Shown here: in pieces, positions 9,146 to 16,917 of the stretch
Position numbering within the stretch: the first letter of the stretch is position 1
How the letters are laid out: each line of letters starts with the position of its first letter
Assembly: GCA_046160545.1 (NCBI GenBank)
Contig: JBJXGS010000174.1
Location: 1-64,000 of the forward strand
Reading direction: 5' to 3'
DNA length: 64,000 nucleotides
Source of the DNA: JAEUOS01 sp046160545
GTDB taxonomy: Bacteria; Pseudomonadota; Gammaproteobacteria; Burkholderiales; JAEUOS01
Notes under the pieces: model-generated
Told to the model about the DNA's origin: nothing
What the model saw: only the letters and a program-made list of their open reading frames with translations
Databases searched by the model: none
Made by a program: the position numbers and the translations under genes

Positions 9146-9883
9146 CTAGCGCGTGGTCGTGCGGGCGAGTTTCTGCAGTTCGTTGATGCTGCGCTGGATG
9201 ACGCTGGCCACTGTCCCGGCCAGGTTGTGGAAGCGGCAACCGTAGCGCAGTCCGCTATCGGTTCCGGCGGGGCGCTGGTTGCGTACCTGCAGCGCTACCT
9301 TGATCGTACCGTGCTCTGGTAGCGTGAGGCTGCAGTCGTCGAAGACAGCGCCGGGAACGAACTCGCGTATTGGTGGACCGGTCAGGACGGCCAAGCCGCC
9401 GACCGACAGGTCGCCGAGGGTAAACGAGGCTGGTGCGCGCCCCGGTAACGGCACGCTGATCGTGAGGCCTGCCGACCTGGGCGGGGCGACACGGAAGCTC
9501 TCGCGTCTCTGCAGGCGCAGGATCGAGTCCGGCAGCGGCGCACTGATCGCCGGCTTGCCGGTATACGCTGCGGAGCGCAGTTGGCGCAGTGTGAATTGGG
9601 TCTTGATCTGGTCGACAAACGTAATTGCGGTCACCGTCGGGCTGGTGGTGATCGCCAGCGTGGTTGCATCGTCGCGTGCGGCGTCGAGTGTCACCCCGGA
9701 GCGCGCATCGGCGGCCAGGAGGGTCGAGACGATGAATCGGTCGGCGCCGTAATAGAGGGTGACAAGCAGGCGGCGTGCGACGATGTTCTTGAGGATCGTC
9801 TCGATCTCAACGGCCGCGCGCAGGCGGAATTCGTCGTTGGCGGGGCCATCTGTCTCGGGGCGGATGTCGGTACGTGCGGTCAT
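9146..9883 (-). CDS. ycgR: YcgR, c-di-GMP-responsive flagellar brake (YcgR_N-PilZ)
   Basis: YcgR binds c-di-GMP and then acts at the rotor/stator interface to slow and bias the motor. The N-terminal YcgR domain covers about residues 25-125. The C-terminal PilZ domain has the c-di-GMP ligands LQRRESFR (RxxxR) at about residue 130 and DLSVGG (D/NxSxxG) about 35 residues later, both intact, so binding is predicted. 245 residues fits the family. It lies just downstream of fliT on the same strand, with an 87-base gap. Confidence 0.92.
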   Translation of the reverse strand: MTARTDIRPETDGPANDEFRLRAAVEIETILKNIVARRLLVTLYYGADRFIVSTLLAADARSGVTLDAARDDATTLAITTSPTVTAITFVDQIKTQFTLRQLRSAAYTGKPAISAPLPDSILRLQRRESFRVAPPRSAGLTISVPLPGRAPASFTLGDLSVGGLAVLTGPPIREFVPGAVFDDCSLTLPEHGTIKVALQVRNQRPAGTDSGLRYGCRFHNLAGTVASVIQRSINELQKLARTTTR

Positions 9884-9970
9884 GGAGGGATGCTAGCGAA
9901 CTGCACGTCCGGCCATGTCCTGAAAACAACCGCCACGTCCGCTCTTTTCGGCGTTCCGCCGCTGCGGGAG

Positions 9971-10291
9971 CTACGCCTGGTACACGTCGCGCAGGCGTCG
10001 CTCGCGGGTCGCGCCGGCGATAAAGACTTCAAGCTGCCGCAGCCAGGGGAGGGTGAGTTCACGGATCTCGGCGTCGTGATCGAGCATCTCGGAAAGGAAG
10101 CGCATGCGGCCGGCGCGTTCGCCTTCTCCCACCGGTTCCTGGAGGCCGCCTTGCTTCAAGTCGGCAATGCGCCGTGCGCACTCCTCTTCAGCGCTCACCA
10201 GCGCGTCCCAGTCGCCGGCTCGCGCTGCCGCCAGCATGTCACGGCTGGCATCGGCGACCCGGGAGTAATACTCGATGTTGCCCACGCTCAT
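9971..10291 (-). CDS. fliT: FliT-like flagellar chaperone
   Basis: FliT is the export chaperone of the cap protein FliD and, in enteric bacteria, also binds FlhD/FlhC. The 106-residue protein is helical and acidic, with RRIADLKQGG and ILR-like segments in a FliT pattern (LTLPWLRQLEVFI). Sequence conservation is low, so the call depends largely on its place directly behind fliS, with which it shares an ATGA overlap, and on fliD upstream. Confidence 0.83.
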   Translation of the reverse strand: MSVGNIEYYSRVADASRDMLAAARAGDWDALVSAEEECARRIADLKQGGLQEPVGEGERAGRMRFLSEMLDHDAEIRELTLPWLRQLEVFIAGATRERRLRDVYQA

Positions 10292-10710
10292 GCTTTCGCC
10301 CGGTCGCGGTTCGCGACTTCATCCCAGGCGCCCTTTATCTCGACCAGCAGCTCACGCACCTCGTCGATCAACGCGGCGTCGCTGCGCAGGTTGGCCAGCA
10401 GCAGGCGGTGGGTCATGTAGTCGTAGAGTTCGGCCAGGCGCGCGCCGATGTCGCCGGCGCGGTGATCCAGGGTTGCCTTGAGCCCTTCGTCGATGATGCG
10501 GATGGCGCGCGTAATCGCAGCGTTCTTGGCCGGCACGTCTCCGGCGCGCATCAGGCCGGCGGCGCGTGCCAGCGCCTCGATGGCGCCTTCGTAGACCATG
10601 ATGAGAAGTTGCACGGGCTGCGCATCGGCGATTCCGGTTTCGACGGCGACGCGACCGTAGACCGCGGCGGCACTGAGGGGCTGGGCGAACATGACTTCCT
10701 TACGCGGCAT
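10288..10710 (-). CDS. fliS: FliS, flagellin export chaperone
   Basis: FliS binds the C-terminus of flagellin and keeps it from polymerising before export. Conserved features are the N-terminal YGRVAVETG, PVQLLIMVYEGAIEAL, AAITRAIRIIDEGLKATLD and LYDYMTHRLLLANLRSD. A second in-frame ATG (MFAQPL) also has AAGGA before it, so the protein is 140 or 134 residues. It lies between fliD and fliT, overlapping fliT by ATGA. Confidence 0.95.
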   Translation of the reverse strand: MPRKEVMFAQPLSAAAVYGRVAVETGIADAQPVQLLIMVYEGAIEALARAAGLMRAGDVPAKNAAITRAIRIIDEGLKATLDHRAGDIGARLAELYDYMTHRLLLANLRSDAALIDEVRELLVEIKGAWDEVANRDRAKA

Positions 10711-10757
10711 GTGGAGATGTCCTTGTTATCGGCGGCGGCGCGGCGAAGTTGACAACA

Positions 10758-12740
10758 TCAGCGACCATTGTTGGATTGCGTGGCCAGACCGGCCAGCTGC
10801 TGGGAGAGGAAACTGCTGGTGGTGTTCATGCGCGCGAGCATCGCGTCGAGCGCCGAAAACTGCGCGCGGTAGCGCTTCTCGACAGCGCTCATGCGGTTCT
10901 CAAATGCCTCTTGTTGCGCGACGACCCGCTTGACGCTGGTGGCAAGGCCACTGGTACGCGCGCCGATGGTGCCGTTCTGCGCGGTCATGGCCTCGAGCGC
11001 GCTGCGCAGTACCGCGGCGTGGCCGCGGGTAAAGGTGAGCGTTCCCAGGCTGGCCGGCGCGTCGGCAGTGACCGTAACGCGCAATCCGTTGGCCGCCGCC
11101 AGCAACTGCCCGCCCCCGGTGGCCGCGATGCCGTTGATCGTGCCGGCCACATCCACACCGGCGCTTTCGACGCCGGCGCCGCCCAAGAGGCCGGCAGCGG
11201 CATTGCCGGATGCTCCCGTGACGGCGGAGGTGCTGCCGAAGACGGCCGAGCGGATCGTCAGCACGCCGGCGACCTGTGTGACCAGCACCGCGGTACCGTT
11301 GTCGCGCATCACCTGGGCGCCGTTGATGCGCGACTGCACTTCGGCGGCCAGCGCGTCGGCGCTCGCGTAGTTGGCCGCTGCCAGCGTGACGCTGACGGCG
11401 CGGCCGTCGACCGAAAGGTCGAGGCGATCGTTGATGCCGGCGCTGATGGTGAGGTTGGCCGAACCGGAGCCCGCAAGCGCGCCGCGCGTGGCCGCCTGGG
11501 TGATGTTGACGCTGTAGTCGCCGGTCGGTGTGTCGCTGGTGGCCGCCGTGAAGCGCATGCGTGCGTCCGCCGAGCGACCCGCGGGGCCGAAGAGCGGCGC
11601 CAGGTCGAATGCGGGGTTTGCCAGCGCCTGGTTCAGCTTGGCGCCGTCGAGGGCCAGGGTGCCGTCGCGCTGCAGTGTCAGGCCCACCTCGGAGAGGCGC
11701 GACGGACTGCCGCCGAGCCCGGCGATCGCAGAGGTCAGCGCCGAGCGTACCTGCGACTGCAAGGCGCGCGCCGCCGCATCGCCTTGCAGCGCCCCGCCAT
11801 TGCGGGTTGCGGCGTCATAGAAGGTCAGGTCGCGGGCGGTCTTGTGCAGGTCGTTATGCGCCTTGACGAATGCCTCGAGCGCCGTCTTGACGGCCTCGCC
11901 GTCGCGGGTGACGGTGAGGCTGGTCGGGCTGCCGGTATTGGTCGCGGTGAGGTTGAGGGTCACCCCTGCGATCGCGTCGGTGACGGTGTTCGATGCCTTG
12001 GTGACCTGGATGCCGTCGACCACCAGGAGGGCGTCCTGTGCCGCCAGGTTCTGCGTCAGGTTGCGTCCGGCTCCCACGAGGGCCGCGGGATCGAATGCCA
12101 GTTGCGACAGGCCGGTCATATCGGTGTTGCCGCCATCGCCGTCGGAGACGCTGATGCGCAGGCTGTTGGCCGCGCCTTCGGGCCCGGTCAGACTCAGGCG
12201 AAAGCCGCTGCCGTCGTTGACGATGCTTGCGCGTACTCCCGTGTTGGACTGATTGATCGCGTCGCGGACTCCCGCCAGGGTGTTGTTGGCTGCACCGATG
12301 GCGATGTCGACTGCCGGTCGTTCCGCGTTGGCGTTGAAGATGCCGGCGGCGAAGGTGCCGAACTGGATATTGATTGTTCCGGTGCCGACCACCGCATCCG
12401 CGGCGAAATAGGCCTGCGACGCAAGCTTGCTTGCCTGCGCCAGATTGCGTACCTCCACCGAATAGGTGCCGGGCTGCGCCGTGGGCCCGGCGCTGACCTG
12501 GGCTACGGCGCTGTTGGCAAGCGCCGCCTTGGCCGGGCGGAAGGTGTCGGCCAGCTCCAGCTTGCGCGAAGCATCCGAGAGCGGCGCCAAGGCTGAGCTC
12601 AAGCGGCCAAAGGCCGAAATGCGCGCCTCGAACTTGGTCTGCGTACTCTTCATGGCCGCAAGCGGGGCGCGCTCGGCCGCCATCAGCTGGTTGACCAGCG
12701 TGTTGACGTCGAGGTTGGTGCCAGAGACCAGTGCGACCAT
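10758..12740 (-). CDS. fliD: FliD, filament cap protein
   Basis: FliD caps the filament and promotes flagellin folding. The frame extends upstream through flaG, but the real start is MVALVSGTNLDVNTLVNQLM, the typical FliD N-terminus; this gives 660 residues. FliD_N (about 1-105) has KFEARISAFGRLSSALAPL; FliD_C ends with EKRYRAQFSALDAMLARMNT and SSFLSQQLAGL. It is longer than enteric FliD (about 470), with an enlarged variable middle, as often seen in betaproteobacteria. It begins 13 bases after flaG. Confidence 0.96.
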   Translation of the reverse strand: MVALVSGTNLDVNTLVNQLMAAERAPLAAMKSTQTKFEARISAFGRLSSALAPLSDASRKLELADTFRPAKAALANSAVAQVSAGPTAQPGTYSVEVRNLAQASKLASQAYFAADAVVGTGTINIQFGTFAAGIFNANAERPAVDIAIGAANNTLAGVRDAINQSNTGVRASIVNDGSGFRLSLTGPEGAANSLRISVSDGDGGNTDMTGLSQLAFDPAALVGAGRNLTQNLAAQDALLVVDGIQVTKASNTVTDAIAGVTLNLTATNTGSPTSLTVTRDGEAVKTALEAFVKAHNDLHKTARDLTFYDAATRNGGALQGDAAARALQSQVRSALTSAIAGLGGSPSRLSEVGLTLQRDGTLALDGAKLNQALANPAFDLAPLFGPAGRSADARMRFTAATSDTPTGDYSVNITQAATRGALAGSGSANLTISAGINDRLDLSVDGRAVSVTLAAANYASADALAAEVQSRINGAQVMRDNGTAVLVTQVAGVLTIRSAVFGSTSAVTGASGNAAAGLLGGAGVESAGVDVAGTINGIAATGGGQLLAAANGLRVTVTADAPASLGTLTFTRGHAAVLRSALEAMTAQNGTIGARTSGLATSVKRVVAQQEAFENRMSAVEKRYRAQFSALDAMLARMNTTSSFLSQQLAGLATQSNNGR

Positions 12741-12753
12741 GAGGGGTATCCGA

Positions 12754-13098
12754 TCAGACGTTGTCGCGCAGCAACATGCCCTGGATACGGTCCAGGCGGC
12801 GCGCGAGGGCGAGCATTTCCTCCGAAGGCATCTGCCGCAGGACCTGTCCGGTCTCGCCATCGACGATGCGCACAATCATGCGATCGTTGCTGGAATCGAT
12901 GTCGAAGCGCAGGCGCGTCGACTCCATCGCCAGGGCGCGATTGGCGGCATTCACCGCCTCCGGCACATCCCGGTCCGCAGCGGATGCCTCGGATCCGGCG
13001 GCCGTTGCCGGCGGTGCGCGCGAGGCTGCACGCGCCGCGGCGTGCGGAGGATTCGGAGCGGCTGCGTGCACCGCGGTCAGCGCAAGCACTTGGGTCAT
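12754..13098 (-). CDS. flaG: FlaG family protein
   Basis: FlaG proteins affect filament length and are usually encoded between flagellin and the cap protein, as here. The 114-residue product has a variable Ala-rich N-terminal half and the conserved C-terminal part with LRFDIDSSNDRMIVRIVD, GQVLRQMPSEEMLALARRL and a terminal GMLLRDNV. An in-frame GTG immediately precedes the ATG and could also be used. It is upstream of fliD-fliS-fliT on the same strand. Confidence 0.92.
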   Translation of the reverse strand: MTQVLALTAVHAAAPNPPHAAARAASRAPPATAAGSEASAADRDVPEAVNAANRALAMESTRLRFDIDSSNDRMIVRIVDGETGQVLRQMPSEEMLALARRLDRIQGMLLRDNV

Positions 13099-13158
13099 CA
13101 CGTCTCGGTGCCCGGAGCATGCTGCAGCTGCCGGTGCACCCGTTCCTTGCGGTTAGAA

Positions 13159-13280
13159 CAGTCGGATGGAACCGGGGCAGGCCCGGTCCCATCCGACTGC
13201 CCGCTGCCCATAGGCAGCGGGTCAGTGCACGGCGTCCGGGAGGGGGACGGACGCCGCGCGCTCCGCACTTGCGCGCGGAG
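13159..13280 (-). terminator. Array of four hairpins after flagellin gene 1
   Basis: Four inverted repeats lie in tandem between fliC1 and flaG: 13261-13280 (CTCCGC/GCGGAG), 13231-13255 (GGCGTCCG/CGGACGCC), 13200-13221 (CCCGCTGCC/GGCAGCGGG, loop CATA) and 13159-13199 (18-bp arms starting CAGTCGGATGG, one mismatch). On the minus strand the last is followed by TTCTAACC, a weak U-tract. Together they probably end or stabilise the abundant flagellin mRNA and limit readthrough into flaG-fliD. Confidence 0.7.
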
Positions 13281-13288
13281 TTCAAGCA

Positions 13289-14125
13289 TCAGCGCAGCAG
13301 GGTCAGGACGTTCTGCGGCAACTGGTTGGCCTGCGCCAGCATCGCGGTACCGGCCTGCTGCAGGATCTGCGCGCGCGACAGGGCCGCGGTTTCCTTGGCG
13401 TAGTCGGCATCGATGATGCGGCCCCGCGCTGCAGCGTTGTTCTCGCTGGAGGTCTGCAGCACCGAGACGGTTGACTCGAAGCGGTTCTGCGCGGCGCCAA
13501 ACAGGGCGCGTTGGGCGCTGACGGCGTCGATTGCCAGGTCCACGTTGTTGATCGCGGTCGCCGAGTTGGCGGCAGTGTCGATCTGGCTGGTCGCAGCCGT
13601 GGTCGCAGTCAGGACCGCGCCGGCCGCGCTCAGGTTGGTGGTCGTGACCGTGATCGTATCGCTGGCCGCCGTACCGGCACCGACCTGGAAGGCCTGCGCG
13701 CCGGCGCCACCGGCCAGGATCGCGATGCCGTTGAACGAGGTGTTGGCGATAACGCGGGTGATCTCCGCGCTCATCTGCTGGTATTCGGTGTTGAGGTTGG
13801 TGCGGTCGCCGGAGCTGTTGGTGGCGTTGGCCGACTGCACGGCCAGTTCGCGCATGCGCTGGAACATCTCGGCCACCTTGGTCAACGCGCCCTCGGCGGT
13901 CTGCGCCAGCGAGATGCCGTCGTTGGCATTGCGAATCGCGACGTTCATGCCGCGCACCTGGGCATTCATGCGCTCGGCGATGCCCAGTCCACCGGCATCG
14001 TCCTTGGCGCTGTTGACGCGCAGGCCCGAAGAGAGGCGCTGCACGGCGGTGTTGAGGGAGCCTTGCGAGGCGCCCAGGTTGCGCGACGCATTGAGCGCCG
14101 TGAGGTTGGTGTTGATCGCTTGCAT
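13289..14125 (-). CDS. fliC: Flagellin 1
   Basis: Filament subunit of 278 residues: the N-terminal D0/D1 (MQAINTNLTALNASRNL, VQRLSSGLRVNSAKDDA) and the C-terminal D1/D0 (SRAQILQQAGTAMLAQANQ, ending VLTLLR) flank a very short variable middle. The motif usually reading DDAAGLAIAERM is DDAGGLGIAERM here, two Ala-to-Gly changes that flagellin 2 does not have. CAGGAG precedes the ATG. The gene is preceded by a FliA-like promoter and a long structured leader, and followed by hairpins. It is closely related to the adjacent flagellin at 14488. Confidence 0.97.
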   Translation of the reverse strand: MQAINTNLTALNASRNLGASQGSLNTAVQRLSSGLRVNSAKDDAGGLGIAERMNAQVRGMNVAIRNANDGISLAQTAEGALTKVAEMFQRMRELAVQSANATNSSGDRTNLNTEYQQMSAEITRVIANTSFNGIAILAGGAGAQAFQVGAGTAASDTITVTTTNLSAAGAVLTATTAATSQIDTAANSATAINNVDLAIDAVSAQRALFGAAQNRFESTVSVLQTSSENNAAARGRIIDADYAKETAALSRAQILQQAGTAMLAQANQLPQNVLTLLR

Positions 14126-14289
14126 GATGTATCTCCTGTCTTGGCTGAAAACCCGGTATGGGGAAAGTCAGGCAGACCTAAACGGTCCGAAATCGCCTTT
14201 CGCGACCCTTGAAGGGCCGGGAGGATCCCTTTAGGTCTGCAACTTTGGCCGGGAACCGTGAAGCTCGATTCCCACCGCCGTTGCTGGCT
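14126..14289 (-). promoter_or_regulatory. Structured 5' leader of flagellin 1 with perfect 11-bp inverted repeat
   Basis: The stretch between the FliA-like promoter and the flagellin 1 start is about 160 bases without coding potential. It holds a perfect 11-bp inverted repeat, GCAGACCTAAA at 14172-14182 and TTTAGGTCTGC at 14230-14240, enclosing an inner CCCTTGAAGGG palindrome. In RNA this would form a long two-level stem ending about 45 bases before the ATG. A role in mRNA stability or in translational control of flagellin is inferred, not shown. Confidence 0.5.
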
Positions 14290-14317
14290 ATATCGGTGCT
14301 TGGTTGCGGAAACTTTA
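14290..14317 (-). promoter_or_regulatory. FliA (sigma-28) type promoter for flagellin 1
   Basis: On the minus strand the sequence reads TAAAGTTT, then 12 bases, then ACCGATAT. The enteric consensus is TAAAGTTT-N11-GCCGATAA; the -35 is a perfect match and the -10 matches six of eight, with a spacer one base longer. It is about 165 bases before the flagellin 1 ATG. fliA itself is at 25119. Confidence 0.7.
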
Positions 14318-14344
14318 GGCCGGGACCTCTCAGCGTTTGCAGGA

Positions 14345-14478
14345 CAGTCGTGCGCGCTCCCTTTTGGAGCGTCGGAAGCGCGCACGACTGCCCGCCGCCT
14401 TGACAGACGGCAGGTCAGTGGCGCACCGACCGCGAGGGGGTCGGCCGGCACGCCCTTGGGCGGGCGCTTGCGCGCCCG
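14345..14478 (-). terminator. Hairpin array after flagellin gene 2
   Basis: Three clear inverted repeats follow flagellin 2 on the minus strand: 14461-14478 (CGGGCGC/GCGCCCG), 14426-14444 (CCGACC/GGTCGG) and 14345-14390 (14-bp perfect arms CAGTCGTGCGCGCT / AGCGCGCACGACTG). The order and some sequence (GGTCAGTG, GAGGGGG, arms beginning CAGTCG) resemble the array after flagellin 1, so gene and 3' end were probably duplicated together. No strong U-tract is present. With the promoter and leader above, this explains the 362-base space between the two flagellin genes. Confidence 0.65.
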
Positions 14479-14487
14479 CTGCAAGGT

Positions 14488-15327
14488 TCACTGGCGCAGG
14501 AGCGTCAGCACGTTGTTGGGCAACTGGTTGGCCTGGGCAAGCATGGCTGTCCCGGCCTGCTGCAGGATCTGCGCGCGCGCGAGGCTGGCGCTTTCCTTGG
14601 CGTAGTCGGCATCGACGATGCGCCCGCGCGAGGCCGCATTGTTCTCGCTGGAAGTCTGCAGGATCGAGATGGTCGCTTCAAAACGGTTCTGCGCCGCGCC
14701 GTAGAGGGCGCGCTGGGACGTGACCACGTCGATGGCGGCGTCCAGGTTGTTGATCGCGGTCAGCGAGTTGGCCGCGGTGTCGACCTGGCTGGTCGCGGCT
14801 GTCGTTGCCGTCAATACCGGGCCGGCAGTGCTCAGGTTCGTTGTGGTGACGGTGACCTGGTTGTCGGCCGCGGTGCCGGCGCCAACCTGGAAGACCTGCG
14901 CGCCGGCGCCGCCGGCCAGGATGGCGATGCCGTTGAATGAGGTGTTGGCGATAACGCGCGTGATTTCCGCGCTCATCTGCTGGTATTCGGCGTTGAGGTT
15001 GGTGCGATCACCGGCACTGTTGGTGGCATTGGCCGACTGCACGGCCAGCTCGCGCATGCGCTGGAAGATGTCGGAAATCTTGGCCAGCGCACCCTCGGCG
15101 GTTTGCGACAGGGAAATGCCGTCGTTGGCATTGCGGATCGCGACGTTCATGCCGCGCACCTGGGCGTTCATGCGCTCGGCGATGGCCAGTCCGGCGGCAT
15201 CGTCCTTGGCGCTGTTGACGCGCAGGCCGGAAGACAGGCGCTGTACCGCAATATTGAGCGAGGCCTGCGAATTACTCAAGTTGCGCTGCGTATTGAGCGC
15301 AGCTGAGTTGGTGTTGATGGTTTGCAT
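14488..15327 (-). CDS. fliC: Flagellin 2
   Basis: Second flagellin, 279 residues, identical to flagellin 1 at most positions, including long unbroken stretches in D1 (for example ERMNAQVRGMNVAIRNANDG). It keeps the usual DDAAGLAIAERM motif. Differences concentrate in the first 25 residues, around 75-90 and in the short central region. TAGGAG precedes the ATG. It lies next to, and divergent from, flhD, upstream of flagellin 1. Which of the two is the main filament subunit cannot be told from sequence. Confidence 0.97.
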   Translation of the reverse strand: MQTINTNSAALNTQRNLSNSQASLNIAVQRLSSGLRVNSAKDDAAGLAIAERMNAQVRGMNVAIRNANDGISLSQTAEGALAKISDIFQRMRELAVQSANATNSAGDRTNLNAEYQQMSAEITRVIANTSFNGIAILAGGAGAQVFQVGAGTAADNQVTVTTTNLSTAGPVLTATTAATSQVDTAANSLTAINNLDAAIDVVTSQRALYGAAQNRFEATISILQTSSENNAASRGRIVDADYAKESASLARAQILQQAGTAMLAQANQLPNNVLTLLRQ

Positions 15328-15797
15328 TGCGGTTCTCCTATATATGGATGTTTGCGTCCCCTCGACTAGGAGGCAGGGCCAAGCTTAAGTGCGCAAGGCA
15401 TTGCACCTTTGGCCGAAAAGGGCCAGACAAGGTCGCCAAATCGCCATCAGGCCTTTGCGCAAGGAGCCCCGCAGCGATTTGTCGTGATTGAAAACATATA
15501 CAATACAAAGAGTTATAGATTGTTTCAAATATATTTTCTCAAGAGTTTTTACCTGGTGTAGGCGCTCTACCTACCACTTACACATCGCAATGAACCCCCG
15601 GTCGTACCGACCGCATTCCTAGGATTCGCGGCCGTTTCGTCCACTCCTGAAATTGCCGCGGATGCTGATGCATTGCGCATGCCTGATTGCGACACGAGTT
15701 CGCGGCATCCATCCGATGTTGCAAAAACCCGCTCACGAAGAAGATGACGGCGTTGCACAAGCATTCATCGCAGCCAACCGACACCGAGGGGAACATC
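15328..15797. promoter_or_regulatory. flhD / flagellin 2 divergent control region with AT-rich core
   Basis: A 470-base region without a gene. The core at about 15481-15548 is strikingly AT-rich in a very GC-rich window, as expected for a master-operon promoter open to several regulators. On the plus strand TACAAT (15499-15504) is a good -10 but with a poor -35, as in activator-dependent promoters; a leader of about 290 bases would then precede flhD. Toward flagellin 2 there is a 9-bp direct repeat TGCGCAAGG at 15390 and 15456. A GGCCAAAG-N-TGCA motif occurs both here and in the flagellin 1 leader. Confidence 0.55.
15500..15528 (-). promoter_or_regulatory. Sigma-70-like promoter facing flagellin 2
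   Basis: TTGAAA, 17 bases, TATTGT on the minus strand, matching 9 or 10 of 12 consensus positions, about 175 bases before the flagellin 2 ATG. Its -10 overlaps the candidate flhD -10 (TACAAT) on the other strand, so the two promoters would exclude each other. No FliA-like site was found before flagellin 2, unlike flagellin 1. Confidence 0.4.
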
Positions 15798-16124
15798 ATG
15801 AAAACCGAGAGCATCATCAACGAAATCCGCGACGCCAACCTTTCCTATCTGATCCTGGCGCAGAACATGATCCGCTCCGATCGCGCCGAGGCACTTGTGC
15901 GCCTGGGGCTGTCGGAAGACGTGGCACGCATCATCGATCAGCTGACCGCCGGGCAATTGCTCAAGATCGCGGCCTCCAACATGCTCATGTGCCGCTTCCG
16001 TTTCGACGACAGCATTGTCTGGAACCTGCTCCTGTCTCACACCGGCAACGCCGACAACGCTCAGGCTACCGGCATGCATGCCGCCATCCTCATGGCTGGT
16101 CGTTCGGTCGAAGCGGCGGTCTGA
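15798..16124 (+). CDS. flhD: FlhD, flagellar master transcriptional regulator subunit
   Basis: With FlhC, forms the FlhD4C2 activator that turns on class II flagellar operons. The frame is open upstream, but MKTESIINEIRDANLSYLIL is the typical N-terminus and GAGGGG precedes this ATG, giving 108 residues. Conserved features include ILAQNMIRSDRAEALVRLG and AGQLLKIAASNMLMCRFRF. flhC follows after 2 bases. Confidence 0.97.
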   Translation: MKTESIINEIRDANLSYLILAQNMIRSDRAEALVRLGLSEDVARIIDQLTAGQLLKIAASNMLMCRFRFDDSIVWNLLLSHTGNADNAQATGMHAAILMAGRSVEAAV

Positions 16125-16126
16125 TC

Positions 16127-16708
16127 ATGAAACGCACCAAGACCGTTCTCGGCGAAGCGCGCCAGATCGCGCTCGCATCCGACCTGATTCATCTGGGAGC
16201 ACGTCTGCAAGTGCTGGAGTCGGAAATCACCCTCTCCCGCGAGCGTCTGCTCAAGCTCTACAAGGAGATTGCCGGCAAGTCGCCGCCCAAGGGAATGCTG
16301 CCGTTCTCGACGGATTGGTTCATGGCCTGGCAGCCGAACATCCATTCCTCCCTTTTCATGAATCTTTACCAGTCCCTGATCACCTCGTCCGAACTGGATG
16401 GGGTCGAGGCGGTGATCCGCGCATACCGGATGTATCGCGAACGCATCGGTCTGCTTGGCATGCCCGAGGTACTGTCGATCACGCGTGCCTGGCGTCTGAC
16501 GCGCTTTTTTGACGCCGGCATGCTCACCCTCACTCCCTGCACCGAGTGCGGCGGACACTTCGTGGTCCACACTTTCGAACTCACCCGCGATTACGTGTGC
16601 GGCCTTTGCGACATGCCTTCGCGGGCCGGCAAGACGCGTGCCGTTCGCGAGGCACATGAGCACGGCGCGGCATGTGAGGAGCACATGTTGGAAGCGGTGG
16701 CGGCCTGA
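16127..16708 (+). CDS. flhC: FlhC, flagellar master transcriptional regulator subunit
   Basis: DNA-binding and zinc-binding partner of FlhD. The 193-residue protein has the conserved GARLQVLESEITLSRERLLKLYKE, GMLPFSTDWFM and the zinc site CTECGG ... CGLC near the C-terminus (four Cys, all present). Start chosen at the ATG 2 bases after the flhD stop, giving the usual N-terminus; the longer open frame upstream lies inside flhD. Confidence 0.97.
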   Translation: MKRTKTVLGEARQIALASDLIHLGARLQVLESEITLSRERLLKLYKEIAGKSPPKGMLPFSTDWFMAWQPNIHSSLFMNLYQSLITSSELDGVEAVIRAYRMYRERIGLLGMPEVLSITRAWRLTRFFDAGMLTLTPCTECGGHFVVHTFELTRDYVCGLCDMPSRAGKTRAVREAHEHGAACEEHMLEAVAA

Positions 16709-16917
16709 ACGGGCAGGCTAGCGCGGCCGGACAGGTGGCCGCCCGCCAGAAATCTTTAGGCCGAAATGCGTGCCAAAGCGCCGACTCATCGGCGGATGGC
16801 GGGCGCGGGCCGGTTGGTAACTTTGCGCATCGACTGACCCGGCCGTCTGCCTGCGTGGGGTGAATCCGCGCGCCGGCTCCGACGGGTTGGCGGCCACCTT
16901 CCATCGCGGATCTGCGC
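16709..16917 (+). promoter_or_regulatory. flhC-motA intergenic region with two hairpins
   Basis: 209 bases without a gene. GCGGCC-8-GGCCGC at 16723-16742 follows flhC and may end or pause transcription, though no U-run follows. A second perfect hairpin, CGCCGA-CTCA-TCGGCG, is at 16779-16794. No good FliA promoter was found before motA, so motAB may be co-transcribed with flhDC or use an unrecognised promoter. Confidence 0.4.

Noticed and set aside
10749..12596. 615-codon open frame antisense to fliD
   Set aside because: Translation is Arg/Gly/Ala-rich without a known fold; fliD on the other strand is clear. Long antisense frames are expected at this GC content.
12741..12875. Upstream extension of fliD by 45 codons
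   Set aside because: It overlaps flaG and encodes Cys/Arg-rich sequence unlike FliD; MVALVSGTNLDV is the family start.
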